Assembly: GCF_040958095.1 (NCBI RefSeq) | Contig: NC_091193.1 | Span: 30,705,832-30,769,831 of the forward strand | Length of the DNA stretch: 64,000 nt | Reading direction: 5' to 3' | Origin: Procambarus clarkii | Taxonomy: Eukaryota > Arthropoda > Malacostraca > Decapoda > Cambaridae | Shown: in pieces, positions 21,697-32,526 of the stretch | Layout: each line of letters starts with the position of its first letter | Position numbering within the stretch: the first letter of the stretch is position 1 | Position numbers and translations under genes: made by a program | The notes under the pieces: generated by a model | The model's database searches: none | Told to the model about the DNA's origin: nothing | The model's input: the letters and a program-made list of their open reading frames with translations, nothing else

Positions 21697-22461
21697 ATGA
21701 AAACTCACCAGTGTGCAGAGTGCGGGAAGAGCTTCAGTCAGCTTGGAGGTCTGAAGACTCACATGTTAGTGCATTCGGGTGACAAACCTCACAAGTGTCC
21801 CGAGTGTGGGAAGAGATTTAGTCAGCGTGCAAGTATGAAGACTCACATGTTAGTGCATTCGGGTGACAAACCACATGAGTGTTATGAGTGTGGGAAGAAA
21901 TTCAGTCAGCGTGGAAATATGAAGACTCACATGTTAGTGCATTCGGGTGACAAACCTCACAAGTGTCCAGAGTGTGGGAGAAGGTTCAGTCTGCTTCGAA
22001 GTTTGAAAACTCACATATTGGTACATTCAGGTGACAAACCTCACGAGTGTCCCGAGTGTGGGAAGAGATTCAGCCTGCTTCGAAATATGAAAACTCACAT
22101 ATTAGTGCATTCAGGTGACAAACCACACGAGTGTTCAGAGTGTGGGAAGAGATTCAGTCGTCATAACCATATGAAGAGACATATGTTAAGGCATTCAGAT
22201 GAAAGACGCTTTGAGTGTGCAGAGTGCGGCAGAAGATTTAAAGAACGTGAAACTATAATAACTCACATGTTAATTCATACGGAGGATCAACCTCACAAAT
22301 GTCAAGAGTGTGGGAAGAGATTCAGGCATCCTCAAAGTATGAAAATTCATATGTTGGTGCATTCAGGTGTGAAACCTCATGAATGTCCAGAGTGTGGAAA
22401 AAGATTCAGTCAGCTTGGACATATGAAAACTCACAGGATGGTACACAAACAGGGACGTTAG
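21697..22461 (+). CDS. C2H2 zinc-finger protein, nine fingers, truncated
   Basis: The 254-residue frame starts at the first ATG (21697). It is nine consecutive C2H2 fingers of the type C-x2-C-x12-H-x3-H joined by HSGDKPH-type linkers (the Kruppel linker is normally TGEKP). Finger tips differ (SQLGG, SQRAS, SQRGN, SLLRS, SLLRN, SRHNH, KERET, RHPQS, SQLGH), so a specific DNA sequence could be read. No KRAB, ZAD or other N-terminal domain is visible; an upstream coding exon may exist. The last four residues (KQGR) and the stop come from an inserted LINE fragment, and a remnant of a further finger lies beyond it. The role is presumably nuclear DNA binding; it is unclear whether the gene is active. 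Confidence 0.85.
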   Translation: MKTHQCAECGKSFSQLGGLKTHMLVHSGDKPHKCPECGKRFSQRASMKTHMLVHSGDKPHECYECGKKFSQRGNMKTHMLVHSGDKPHKCPECGRRFSLLRSLKTHILVHSGDKPHECPECGKRFSLLRNMKTHILVHSGDKPHECSECGKRFSRHNHMKRHMLRHSDERRFECAECGRRFKERETIITHMLIHTEDQPHKCQECGKRFRHPQSMKIHMLVHSGVKPHECPECGKRFSQLGHMKTHRMVHKQGR

Positions 22462-22662
22462 AAAGAACTTTTTCAGTGTCAGGGTAGTTAACAAATGAAA
22501 TCTATTAGGTGGTGATGTGGTGGAGGCAGACTCCATACATAGTTTCAATTGTAAATATGATAGACCCCAATAGGCTCAGGAATCTTTACACCAGTTGATT
22601 GATAGTTGAGAGGTGGGACCCCCTAAACTCAATCCCCCGCAAGCACAACTAGGTGAGTACAC
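22447..22662 (+). mobile_element. CR1-like LINE G fragment inserted in the zinc-finger array
   Basis: About 216 bp matching, in the opposite strand sense, the 3' end of LINE G at 56.55-56.8 kb: TTAGAAAGAACTTTTTCAGTG, TGGTGGAGGCAGACTCCATAC and the tail CAAGCACAACTAGGTGAGTAC. A GTACACA motif occurs on both sides (22441-22447 and 22659-22665), a possible target duplication that partly overlaps the LINE 3' end. Confidence 0.85.
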
Positions 22663-22740
22663 AGGTGATAGGTTAAAAATGTTGAATGTGGGAGAAGATT
22701 CAGAGAACTTTTAGGTAAATTGAAGTGCATTTCCAGTATA
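22663..22740 (+). pseudogene. Remnant of a tenth zinc finger
   Basis: Beyond the LINE fragment the DNA reads GDRLKNVECGRRFREL in one frame, the linker and first half of a C2H2 finger, followed by degenerate sequence. It continues the array that the insertion interrupted; a two-base loss near the junction also disrupts the frame. Confidence 0.7.
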
Positions 22741-22868
22741 TCCTATATACAGTTTTAATCTTTGCATTGAAAATATCATGCTGTCACTTTGTCAGTTGAA
22801 TGACCTACAAAGTTGTATTTGTTTTATTTTGTGTGAAAAATACACTTCATAATCTTCATATAATCTTA

Positions 22869-25812
22869 TTATAAACAACAATCTCAACAAAAACCACATC
22901 ATTCTGGGAGGAGACTTAAATATTGACCTGGGTCAACGAAATTGCTCTCAAGTTGACTATTTCCTTAACAGCATGAACTCCTGTATGCTAATCCCCACAA
23001 TCACCAAACCTACCCGAGTCACTCAAACATCAGCCACTACCTTGGACCACATATGGACAAACATAACAGCTCCCCTTGTATCTGGTATAATCTACGACAG
23101 AACAACTGACCACTATCCTACCTTTCTCATAGCGAACATGGACATAACACCACCAAAAAGCAAGAAACTTTCATTTAGGCTACACAGTGAATCAGCTTTA
23201 GACAATCTTACAGAGGCACTTCACAATATTAACTGGGATTCTGAATTCAATAATACCCGTGATATAAATTCATTAGCTAACCTCTTCCTCTCCAAAACTC
23301 TAAGCCTCTACAACCTTCATTGTCCCCTTCTTACCAAGCAAGTAACTGACAAAAGATTAAACAATCCATGGCTCACAAGTGGCATTCTCAACTCAATCAA
23401 CAAGAAACATGAATATGAAAAGAAAGTTAGGATTGGCCTAGTTTCAAAGGAAGTAGCTAAAAGGTACTCATCAATGCTTACCAGTATCATAAGAAAGGCA
23501 AAACTTGCATATTATGTGAATAGATTCAATGAAGCAAAAGGCAACATGAAAAGCACTTGGAAAACTATCTCTAGTATCCTAGGAACTAAACAACACTCAC
23601 ATAACCAAATAAAACTCTACAAGGATGGGGATATACCGTCAACTGATTTAGAAATGGCAAATGAATTTAATAGTTTCTTTTCATCGGTTGGTGCTAATCT
23701 TGCCAGTAAAATCCCACAGACTCAGACACATATTAACACATATCTCTCAGGCAGCTATCCAAACACTCTTCTCCTTTCACCAATCAGCCCGGCAGATGTT
23801 GTGTCCATCATACACTCTCTAAAAACCAAGACAGGGAACACCAGTGAAATTCCGTCCAATGTGTACAAGAGAGCCTCCCATGCCCTTGCCCCACCCATAG
23901 CACTACTGTTCAACAAATCTATAGAGTGTCACACCTTCCCTGATATCCTCAAAAAAGCAAGAGTAACGCCAGTCCATAAAGGAGGCAATCCGGCGGACAT
24001 AAACAATTATAGACCAATATCAAATCTACCCATTCTATCAAAAATATTTGAAAAAATTATTTACAAACAGCTCTATTCCTACCTCGTAAAATTAGACATA
24101 CTCAGCCCCTGCCAGTTTGGCTTCCGGTCCCAAAAGAGCACCAACGATGCAATCATTAGTCTCCTTGACGTTATCTACTCAGCCCTTGACAAAAATGAGT
24201 TTCCGATTGGACTCTTCATTGACCTAAGAAAAGCCTTTGATACTGTTAATCACAACTACCTCTTACTTAAACTCCAGCATTATGGAATCCGAGGCCTTGC
24301 CCTTGACTACATCCGATCCTATCTTAGTGACAGACACCAATATGTAACCATCAATGATACAACTTCTTCCACTCTACCAATTACCGTTGGAGTGCCACAG
24401 GGCAGCATCTTAGGACCTCTTCTATTTCTTATATATATAAACGATCTGCCTAATGTCTCTAATATTCTCAAACCTATATTGTTTGCTGACGATACTAACC
24501 TTATCTATTCAAACCTCAACCCACATACACTAAATAATGTTGTGAATAATGAATTAAAAAAAGTCCACTTATGGATGTCAACGAACAAACTAACATTAAA
24601 CATCGAAAAGACTTACTACATCTTATTTGGAAGCAAATCATCAAATGCAATTCAGCTACAGATAGACAACATTAACATCAGTAATAAAAATGATGGCAAG
24701 TTTCTTGGCCTATTCCTAGACAAGAGACTCAACTTCAGCACCCACATTCAACACATAACTAAGAAAGTCTCTAAGACAGTTGGTATACTCTCCAAAATCA
24801 GATATTATGTTCCTAACTCTGCTCTCCTCTCACTATATTATGCACTAATCTACCCCTATCTTAATTATGGTATCTGTGCATGGGGGTCTACCACTGCAAA
24901 CCACCTTAAGCCCATCATCACACAGCAAAAATCTGCTATCAGAATAATAACTAACTCTGCTTTCAGACAACACTCAGCTCCCTTGTTTAAATCCCTAAAC
25001 TTGCTAAATATTAACTCCCTCCACACATTCTCTTGTGTCAACTACATTTACAAAACCCCTGTTCTTAAATGCAAACCATGCTCTGAAACTCTCCCTGGAC
25101 AGATGTAATAGGACCCATTATCACCACACCAGAAATAAATATCTCTTTGATATCCCCAGGGTCAAACTTAATCTGTGTAAACACTCTATGCAAATTAAGG
25201 GACCTAGTCTATGGAACTCACTCCCTAGTGAATTGAAAAACTGTAAAACTTTTGCCTTATTTAAAAGCAAAACCAAAAAGTACCTAACTTCATCTTCTTA
25301 GTTTCCTACACTGAGCTTTAAATTTGCTCTGTACCTAGTGTTACCCAATCTCCTAATTTTTATGTAATATCAAACAACCTTATTATTGTGTTCATTGCTG
25401 TCTTCTTTTATGTGCTAGCCATATGCTGTATTGTGACTACCGACTTTTGTCAACTACCATTCAAGCTGTCATTGCAATCAATCTAATATTGTTTCTGCTG
25501 TATTGTGCCTACCAATTTTTGTCAACTACCATTCAAGCTGTCATTGCAATCAATCTTAGCTACCTATGTGCTTTAATATACTGTACCTACAATTTTCTCT
25601 CATCTTTTTTTCATTTTATGTAACTGTTATCATTTTTTTGTCTATAAATTTTGCAAGTATTTACCTCCTTAAAATTTTCTTAGATTAAGGACCTGCCCGA
25701 AACGCTGCGCGTGCTAGTGGCTTTACAAGACTGTAATTACCATATTTGTATCCTCACATTCCTTATGTACATTCTTGTATATGCATAAATAAATAAATAA
25801 ATAAAATAAATA
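22869..25812 (+). mobile_element. CR1/L2-like LINE, family E copy 2
   Basis: 5'-truncated inside the endonuclease (upstream of IILGGDLNIDLG) and complete at the 3' end, which has the GACCTGCCCGAAACG motif and an AAATAAATAAAT tail. Three copies of this family occur in the window (19.98, 22.87 and 29.6-53.7 kb). Confidence 0.93.
22973..25301 (+). pseudogene. LINE family E ORF2 (endonuclease end, RT, C-terminal domain)
   Basis: The endonuclease tail (TSATTLDHIWTN, DRTTDHYPTFLI) is followed by a full reverse transcriptase: NNYRPISNLPILSKIFEKII, CQFGFRSQKSTNDA, motif A LRKAFDTVNH, motif B GVPQGSILGP, motif C LFADDTNLI, then the thumb region FLGLFLDKRLNFSTHI. A one-base insertion in a C run at about 25058 shifts the last 80 codons, which continue to 25301 in another frame. 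The catalytic Asp residues are intact. Reading opens upstream of the ATG at 22973, so that ATG is not a true start. No RNase H is present, as in the CR1/L2 group. Confidence 0.9.
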
Positions 25813-26785
25813 TATTACTGTCCCCCCTTTCCCACCCAAGAAGCTGATTAAAGAACAGTCCTTGCTTCGACAAGAAGCAAAGTACAATGCCTTAAGCCAA
25901 ATTGATGCTTTAGTCAGAGAGCGCTCCCTTTCCCAGAGTATTTACACTGATGGATCCTTGCATCAGTCCTATGGTGCAGCTGGAAGTGCAGTTGTTGTGA
26001 CAGGGAGAGATGGTTCCTTCTCCCATGAGTGTGGAGCGCGTCTAAGTAACTGGGCCTCCACTCTTCAAACAGAATTGGTTGCCATAATCCTTGCACTAGA
26101 GCGCGTATATGAATCCAAAGTTGACACGCTAATTGTAAGTGACTCCTTGTCATCCGTGACTGCCCTCAGCTCCCCAAGGCATAACTGTGACGTGCTTATC
26201 TCTGAAGCTAGACACAGATATAGTGAAATAATCAATGATGGAGTCAGAGTTTGTCTCCTGTGGATTCCTTCCCATATTGGTCTCCGAATGCATGATAGAA
26301 CTGATGAGCTAGCCAAGACTTTTGCTCGTAAAGAGGGAATTGATTACCAACTTGGACTGCCTTTGAGCAGCCTGAGGGCAGCAATATCCCAGGAACATCA
26401 ATTAAATTTCAGAGACTTGAGGCAAAGTGAAATTCACACCATTTACTCCATCTATCATCATTCTATTATGCATGAAGAACCGCACGTCTATGGGTCATCC
26501 AATAATGTTAGCAGACTTCTAGATGTTACCACTGCTAGGCTTAGGCTCGGCTACAAGTACCTCTGGGAGTTTGTAACATCTGCTGATTTACATTTGACTA
26601 AATGTAAACTCTGTCAGCAGAACTATTTGCATACTTTGCGTCATTATATAATGGAATGTGAAAAAATTGCGGAATTTAGAAATAACACCATCAATAGTGT
26701 CCAAGAAATGTGTAAGTACTTCATTCATAATGATGTGCTGCCCGAAATTTTAGCGAAGTATCCAAAATTTGTTTACTGTAGGTAA
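25805..26785 (+). pseudogene. RNase H domain of an I-like LINE, 5'-truncated
   Basis: The frame is open from 25805 without an ATG near the start and runs to TAA at 26783. It holds a type I RNase H with the expected acidic set: SIYTDGSLHQSYGAAGSA, TLQTELVAIILALE, LIVSDSLSSV, and WIPSHIGLRMHDRTDELAK. A C-terminal C-x2-C-x4-L-x2-LRHYIMEC cluster follows, typical of I/R1/LOA-type LINE C-termini. Nothing upstream belongs to an RT, because family E copy 2 ends at 25812. It is intact over 300 codons, which is unusual for a dead fragment. Confidence 0.75.
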
Positions 26786-26956
26786 TGCATGCACATGACT
26801 GTAAAGCTGCCGCCCAGTTGGGTGGGTGTGGAGCAAGACTAGTGACTCACTATAGATGTAAAGTGCCTCGTATAGTGACTGTTGTGAGCCTCTTGTAATG
26901 TCACTTGTGACACCTCTTTGTCACTTGTGACACAAAGATTATTGATGTGTGTAATT

Positions 26957-27366
26957 CAGATTCAGATTCAGATTCAGATGTTTATTCAGGTAAGGTATAT
27001 ACATACAAGTGATGTTACATTAATGGATTGATATATAGATAAAGCTAGTACATACAATGCCTAAAGCCACTATTACGCAATGCGTTTCGGGCAAGAAAAA
27101 CATTAATATCTAGAACTTAATACTAATTGAGCATAAAGATTAAAAGGTGTTGAGAACAAATACAAATAAAGATAAAAAAAAGGGGGAACATGACTGAAAA
27201 AGCAGCACAAATACAATAGGTTGACAAACAGTGTTGATTAAAAAAAAAAAAAAAAGAAAATAACAGACATGGGTTGACAATAGAGGAGTGAGGTAGATTA
27301 CAGGGAATTTATTAGGTAGTGTTTAGTTTTTATCTTAAACTGGTTGAGAGAGGTACAATTGTGTGG
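26957..27366 (-). mobile_element. LINE family L 3' fragment
   Basis: In minus sense the block ends ORF2 with SLNQFKIKTKHYLINS, then a 3' UTR with CTTGCCCGAAACGCATTGCG and AGTGGCTTTAGGCATTGT, ending in an ATCTGAATCTGAATCTG tail. The CCCGAAACGC...AGTGGCTTT core resembles the family-E 3' UTR, so L and E are related. Confidence 0.75.
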
Positions 27367-27762
27367 GTGATTAGATATGTATGTGTATGTATATGTGTAT
27401 ACGTATATATATATGTACATGTATGTATGAGGGTGTGTACATGTGTATACAACATTGATAATTTTGTAACTAGCGTCAAATATTGTTATTTGCTTAGCTA
27501 AACGAACTAGAGGGTTCAGTTCCTGAACCGATTATGTGCCTCTGTAATCCTTTACACCACCGCCCACGGGATGGGTATGGGGTGCATAATAAAGAAAGAA
27601 ATTGAAATTGAGCAATGTTATGTACTCTCTAGAGAAAATGTATGTTCTTGTATATAAATGAATAAATAAATTCGTTTGTTTAATTCTAATGCTTGTAGGC
27701 GAGAACAGTTGTGAACGCCAGCTAGCGCACAAGTACATGAGCGCCCAAAATACTTTTACACA
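27367..27762. repeat. TATG/TATA microsatellite and another LINE-like 3' tail
   Basis: A TATGTATATGTG microsatellite lies at 27375-27450. The stretch around 27500-27680 ends in TATAAATGAATAAATAAAT, similar to LINE tails, and may be the 3' end of a further non-LTR element. No coding content. Confidence 0.55.
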
Positions 27763-27969
27763 AAAGACATGTACAGACAGGCGTGTGGCTTCCGACTTCT
27801 TTTTTATTGATTAATATTAAATATTAGGCACTTACCTATAATAGTTATCATTTTATACAAGTATAACTATCACATAATAAATATAAAAGGAGTTTATCCA
27901 AAAACTGGCAGAAGTGTTGTGTTTTGTGCGTTGTATCGTGTTTGTGGGCATTCGGGTGTGTTGTGTTTA
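27763..27969 (+). repeat. Second copy of the zinc-finger upstream segment
   Basis: Matches 21018-21230 and diverges at TTGTGTTTAC. The following 700 bp (27970-28656) is unique-looking AT-rich sequence; a 43-codon frame at 28096 (MEHVHICETSKAG) with two CxxC-like pairs is too short to call a gene. Confidence 0.8.
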
Positions 27970-28669
27970 CGCTGGCGGGCGGCGTCCTTACCAACTCCGG
28001 ATTATGTCTATTACATCACTAAACTTCGTTTAATAATTATATGCCTATTAAGTGTAAGATTTAAATTGTTAATAGCATTATATTGTCGTTTTAATATGGA
28101 ACACGTACACATATGCGAAACGTCCAAAGCTGGTGTCCGAAGTGGTAAAAATATTAGTGTGCGATGTTGTCATTGTACGGAGTGTCTTGTATCCCCCTTA
28201 AGAATAAAACAGCAGCAACAACAATAGCCAAAACAACAACAAAAAAACAAGAAACAATTGCCCTGAAACGTGATATGAAACCTTTTGGAATTCCTGTTAT
28301 ATTTTGTATATTTTTATGTTGTGACTAACGGGTACGCCGGAGCGCAACCGATCCCACGATCGTCGGGGATCCCCTAAATCAACAACAACACGAGTGGACA
28401 AGGAGAGGTTGGCTTCTTAATTCTACTGTGTGGAGACTTGCTAATTTATCCTTTCAAGATTGATGTTTGAGGTAAGCAAGAATCAAAGTTATTGTTGTTT
28501 AATTATAAAAGCTTGATAATAGCACCAAAGACTGGGGAGTCTGTAGGTGGAGTTCCTATGGCGCGCAGTAAACTTTTTTGGGGTAATCATCAGGATATCT
28601 CAATGTTATGGGACTCTTGTTCAACCCTGATGACATACAGACGTCTGGACACAAACTCTGCCAGGGGAC

Positions 28670-28742
28670 GTTGACCAGACCACACACTAGAAGGTGAAGG
28701 GACGACGACGTTTCGGTCCGTCCTGGACCATTCTCAAGTCAA
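28670..28742 (-). mobile_element. 73-bp truncated hairpin retroelement with 13-bp target duplication
   Basis: The sequence is the 3' half of the 176-bp hairpin element at 37163-37338, in the opposite orientation, ending at the same terminus GTCTGGTCAAC. It is bounded by the direct repeat TCTGCCAGGGGAC at 28657-28669 and 28743-28755. Truncation at one end with a fixed other end is the pattern of LINE-type reverse transcription. Confidence 0.8.
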
Positions 28743-28784
28743 TCTGCCAGGGGACCACCGGAACACCTGCCGCGATTATATCCA

Positions 28785-29135
28785 TTGGGTCTAGGTCCCG
28801 GTCCGTCTAATTACCACAAGCTACACAAAGCTTCCTGGCAATACGTTAGTAATGAATAAATATGATATGTTAGGTTGACCTAACCTAACCTAATCTAACC
28901 TAACCTAACCGACGCTTGGATCGTCAACTTGATTTGGCGTCACCAGCTCTTTTTTTCGTCTAATTTCTTTATAAAAAGATACTTTTTCAGATTAAAATTA
29001 TGTTTTTTCGTGTTGTACATTCAGCACCAACATTATAATGAGTAAATATATCATATTTATTCATTACTAACGTATTGCCAGGAAGCTTAGTGAAGCTTGT
29101 GGTAGCTTGCAGTAATTAGGCGGACTGGTCGAGGG
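28785..29135. mobile_element. MITE-like element with about 80-bp inverted ends
   Basis: Left end (28787-28871) and right end (29046-29135) are inverted copies sharing AAGCTTCCTGGCAATACGTT and TAATGAATAAATATGATAT. The interior has TTAGG/CCTAA repeats (28868-28912) and no gene. No target duplication was resolved. Confidence 0.7.
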
Positions 29136-29219
29136 GTCCAAGCGACAATGTTGTGGAACGACTTATCCAAGATAAATTGTCACCTGGAGAGAGTTTGCTG
29201 GCATATCAGCCTCTTGTAC

Positions 29220-29239
29220 ACAGTATAATAATAATAATA

Positions 29240-29281
<42 letters not shown>

Positions 29282-29608
29282 GTTTATTTAGGAAAAGTAC
29301 ATACATAGATGCAGAGTTAGAAACATTCTAATTATTTATAGACAGAGCTAGTAGGTTAGCTAGGTAACTCCATATAAGGTAGGTTACATGGAGTTAATTA
29401 GGTAGTACCTAGTTTTCATCTTAAACTGGTTGAGAGAGGTACAGCCTTTGACATGATTGGGAAGGTCATTACACATTCTGGGTCCCTTGATTTGTAGAGC
29501 ATTTCTAGTTTGATTAAGTCGTTTGATTAAGTCATAAAAAACTGTTCCCATAGCAGTAGGAGAATGCTCATCAAACTTGCAAATCCCACTGTTAAGTTTG
29601 ACCTCATA
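29220..29608 (-). mobile_element. LINE family L fragment
   Basis: In minus sense it codes the ORF2 C-terminus (EVKLNSGICKFDEHSPTAMG, LNQTRNALQIKGPRM, SLNQFKMKTRYYLINSM) and then a 3' UTR running into an ATT microsatellite (29226-29280). Similar to the fragments at 26.96-27.37 and 60.68-60.83 kb. Confidence 0.8.
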
Positions 29609-29893
29609 CAATCACCTGCTAAGCAAAAAACTAACCTCTATATAAATGAGTGCCTTACAAAGCGGCATGGATTCCTCCTCTTCAGGCTGCGTAAAATTCG
29701 CAAACTAAACCCTGGTCTTATCAAGCAATGCTACACTAGGAATGGAACGATCATTGTAAAAAAGGAAAGTGCAGGAAAAAGATATGAAATAAAGTGTGAC
29801 CAACAACTACTGGCCTACTTTAGTGATTGTGGTATATCTGAAAACCTGAACCCGATCAATGCCAATACTGAAAATAACTCTTTGAGTGTCTGA
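29609..29893 (+). pseudogene. LINE family E ORF1 C-terminal (FP25K-like) domain
   Basis: The frame includes KTNLYINECLTKRHGFLLF, then RKLNPGLIKQCYTRNGTII and KKESAGKRYEIKCDQQLLAY. This is the pattern of the baculovirus FP25K-like C-terminal domain found in CR1/L2-type ORF1 proteins (INE-LT...NG-I-V). The upstream part is missing because sequence before 29609 belongs to the family-L fragment. Confidence 0.65.
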
Positions 29894-30250
29894 GCCTAAC
29901 CCAACTTAATCCAACCTTGTCCAAGGTGCTGTCTCTGCCTTACCATTTACCTAATGTTCTCTCATTCATATAAATTCCTAAGTAATCAGTCAAGTCTCCA
30001 TGCACTTATGCAAGCATCTACCTCAGTATCATTGTAAAATTTTACTCTTAAATCTAATCTTACCCTATTCTTTTTAAATTTAAAATTTAATTGTACTGAT
30101 TTATGTCATCTATTGAAATTAATTATTGATCTCATTTTGTTTTCTTAAGTTCATACTAATTATAGGTTCAAAACTAAGCTAAATAAAATTAATTATCTTT
30201 AAGATTATTGTACTTTGCAATTATCATTTGTCTCATTATTTTTTGTTATA

Positions 30251-31172
30251 CAGTGGTACCTCGGAACACAAGTGTCCCTGTATGCGAGTTTTTCGGAATA
30301 CGAGCCGGATTTCCTTGGAAAATGTGTCTCGGAAGGCGAGGGTTACCTCAGAGCGCGAGTTTGTTGATACGCGTTCAGGCCGACCTAGCGCGTGGTGGTA
30401 CGGCAATCGTCGCCCCTCCTCCCCTCAGTTTACCATTGTCTTCCGCCCAGTGACTATCCCTCCTGAATTCTTCACAAGGATTTACAGTTTTATGTCGGTT
30501 TTTTGGCCATTTGAGCATAAAAGTTGTCATTATATATCTCGCCATGGGTCTCAAGAAAGCCATTGGTAAGGTTCAACCTAAGAAAATAGCTGTGAGTAGA
30601 GGCAGTAGAGGATGTCCTTTCTTGATTAAGAAAATGTGTGAAGTATGGGAAGAACTGCAAAGTTCTGTTGAAAAAACTCAGCCAGATAAAGCTGTAGCAG
30701 GCCGTTGCATTGACCTTTTAAATGATAATGTGATGTCTTACTACAGACAAGTGTTAAAATGTAGGGAAAAACAAGTGTCATTAGACAAATTCTTAGTAAG
30801 ACAAACAAGTCCTAGTGGTATGCAGGCAAAATGTGCCAGAGTGTGCACACCAGTGAAGTCCTCACTGCCTGATGTGATAATGGGACTCCCCTTCCAAACA
30901 GTAACTCCTCTTCTCCTTCCCCCTCCTCACCATCTTCCATACACCTACAGCATTCAACAGCAAGGTAAGTAATAGCTTGAACATAGTTTTGTAGGTTTAT
31001 TTAGATGAATTAGGTATAAAAATTTAGTTTGATGTGGGTTTTTTGGGGTAGTCAGGAAGGGATTAATTTATTTCCCATTATTTCTTATGGGAAAATTAGC
31101 TTCGGAATACGAGTTTTCGGAATACGAGCCGTCTCCAGGAACGGATTAAACTCTTAAACTGAGGTACCCCTG
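30251..31172 (+). mobile_element. Tigger/pogo-like element, internally deleted
   Basis: The 922-bp element starts CAGTGGTACCTCGGAAC and ends GAGGTACCCCTG, flanked by TA on both sides. Sub-terminal TTCGGAATACGAG motifs occur inverted near both ends. It holds a short transposase-derived frame. CAGT...ACTG-type ends with a TA target are typical of the pogo/Tigger group. Confidence 0.85.
30544..30972 (+). pseudogene. Tigger-like transposase, start fused to C-terminus
   Basis: The ATG at 30544 gives MGLKKAIGKVQPKKI, which resembles a Tigger transposase start. It is followed directly by the transposase C-terminal region: MCEVWEELQSSVEKTQPDKA, NDNVMSYYRQVLKCREKQVS, LDKFLVRQTSP. The CENP-B-like HTH and DDE catalytic domain are absent, so an internal deletion joined the ends in frame. 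Not catalytically competent. Confidence 0.75.
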
Positions 31173-31795
31173 TATATTAATCTTGACAGTCTCTACTGAT
31201 TTTTTGTTTTCTCCACCAAATTTGTGTATCCTTCATGGCTATCTAGTGATCTTTATCCTACTTCTAATTGTTTCAATTTTTTGTGTACTTGCATTTATTG
31301 TTGTGTTTTGCTATAATAATTCTCTAATTATAGCAGATTTAGTATTTATGTAAGCATCTACCTCAGTGTCTTAGTAAAATCTTGCTCATAAATATAATCT
31401 TACCCCTGTTATTTTTTTAAATTTTAAATTTATTTGTAATTTGATTCATACATCGTTTATTGTAATTAATTATTGAGCTCATTTTGTTTTCTTAAGTTCA
31501 TACTAATTATAAGTTCACAACTAAGCTATATAAAATAATTTATCTTTAAGATTATTTTTACTTTACGATTATTATTTGTCTCATTATTTTTTCGCTATAC
31601 AGTATATTAATCTTGTCAGTCTACTGATTTTTTTGTCTTCTCTCTTAACCTAACTTCTGTATCCTTCCTGGCTATCTACGGTGATCTTCCCTCTACTTCA
31701 AATGGTTTCCATTTTTGTGTACTTACATTTATTGTTGTGTTTTGCTATAATTGCTTGTTATTTACAGCAGATTTAGTATTTAACTGTTCCTGTAA

Positions 31796-32526
31796 TTGCT
31801 TGTCTTATTGTATCGTGGCATTATTGCATCTATATGCTTACTGATATTGATCCTGATCGAAATCTTGTCTCATATCCACACAAATCAGCACATTGATCAT
31901 CATTATTGCAGGTATTACACAGCAAATTTTACAAAAAACAAACTCCTAAATAGCACCTGTTTATCAGTTTACAACCAAAATGTTAGATCACTTGGTAAAC
32001 ATTTTGATGATATAAATGCACTACTCACAGCACTAGGTACTAAATTATCATTCATCATATTAACAGAAACTTGGCTAAGTAAAGATTATACCCAACTCTA
32101 CAACTTAGCTGGTTATAAAGCCATTCACAACTGCAGGCCTAATAAAAAAGGAGGTGGCACAGCAATATATTACAAAGATACCTTCATCTGCAATAGTGTC
32201 ATTAGTGATAGAGACGACTATTGTGAATATACCTTTGCCAAGTTCTCCAGTAAATCCCTTAAATCCTCGCTGACTATCGGTGCCATCTACAGATTTCCCA
32301 ATACCAACATAGCTTCATTCTCAGACAACGTAAGAAATCTTAACATAAATAACAATCTCAGCAAAAATCACATCATTCTAGGAGGTGATTTCAATATTGA
32401 CCTGGGTCTACAAAATAACCCTCATGTTGACTATTTCCGTAACAGCATGAACTCCTGTATGCTAATCCCCACAATCACTAAGCCCACCCGAGTCACTCAA
32501 ACATCTGCCACTACCTTGGATCACTT
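31796..32526 (+). pseudogene. LINE family E ORF2 endonuclease (N-terminal part)
   Basis: APE-type endonuclease: CLSVYNQNVRSLGKHFDDIN (N-terminal Asn motif), IILTETWL (catalytic Glu), NKKGGGTAIYYKD, IGAIYRFP, and HIILGGDFNIDLG (catalytic Asp/Asn), ending TSATTLDH where LINE A interrupts it. The next residues resume at 53534. No in-frame ATG lies near the start. The motifs are intact. Confidence 0.85.

Larger units (their letters stand above)
30005..31795 (+). repeat. Tandem duplication (about 430 bp) in LINE E copy 3
   Basis: Unit 1 is 30005-30250 plus 31173-31345; unit 2 is 31346-31795. Shared landmarks are GCATCTACCTCAGT, TAATCTTACCC, TCATACTAATTATA and TATATTAATCTTG. Unit 1 carries the Tigger-like insertion; unit 2 provides an unoccupied counterpart. 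Confidence 0.85.
29609..32526 (+). mobile_element. LINE family E copy 3, 5' part
   Basis: Contains the end of ORF1, a long inter-ORF or UTR region with a tandem duplication, and the endonuclease start of ORF2. A Tigger-like element interrupts it at 30251 and the I-like LINE A at 32527. The endonuclease resumes at 53534. Confidence 0.85.
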
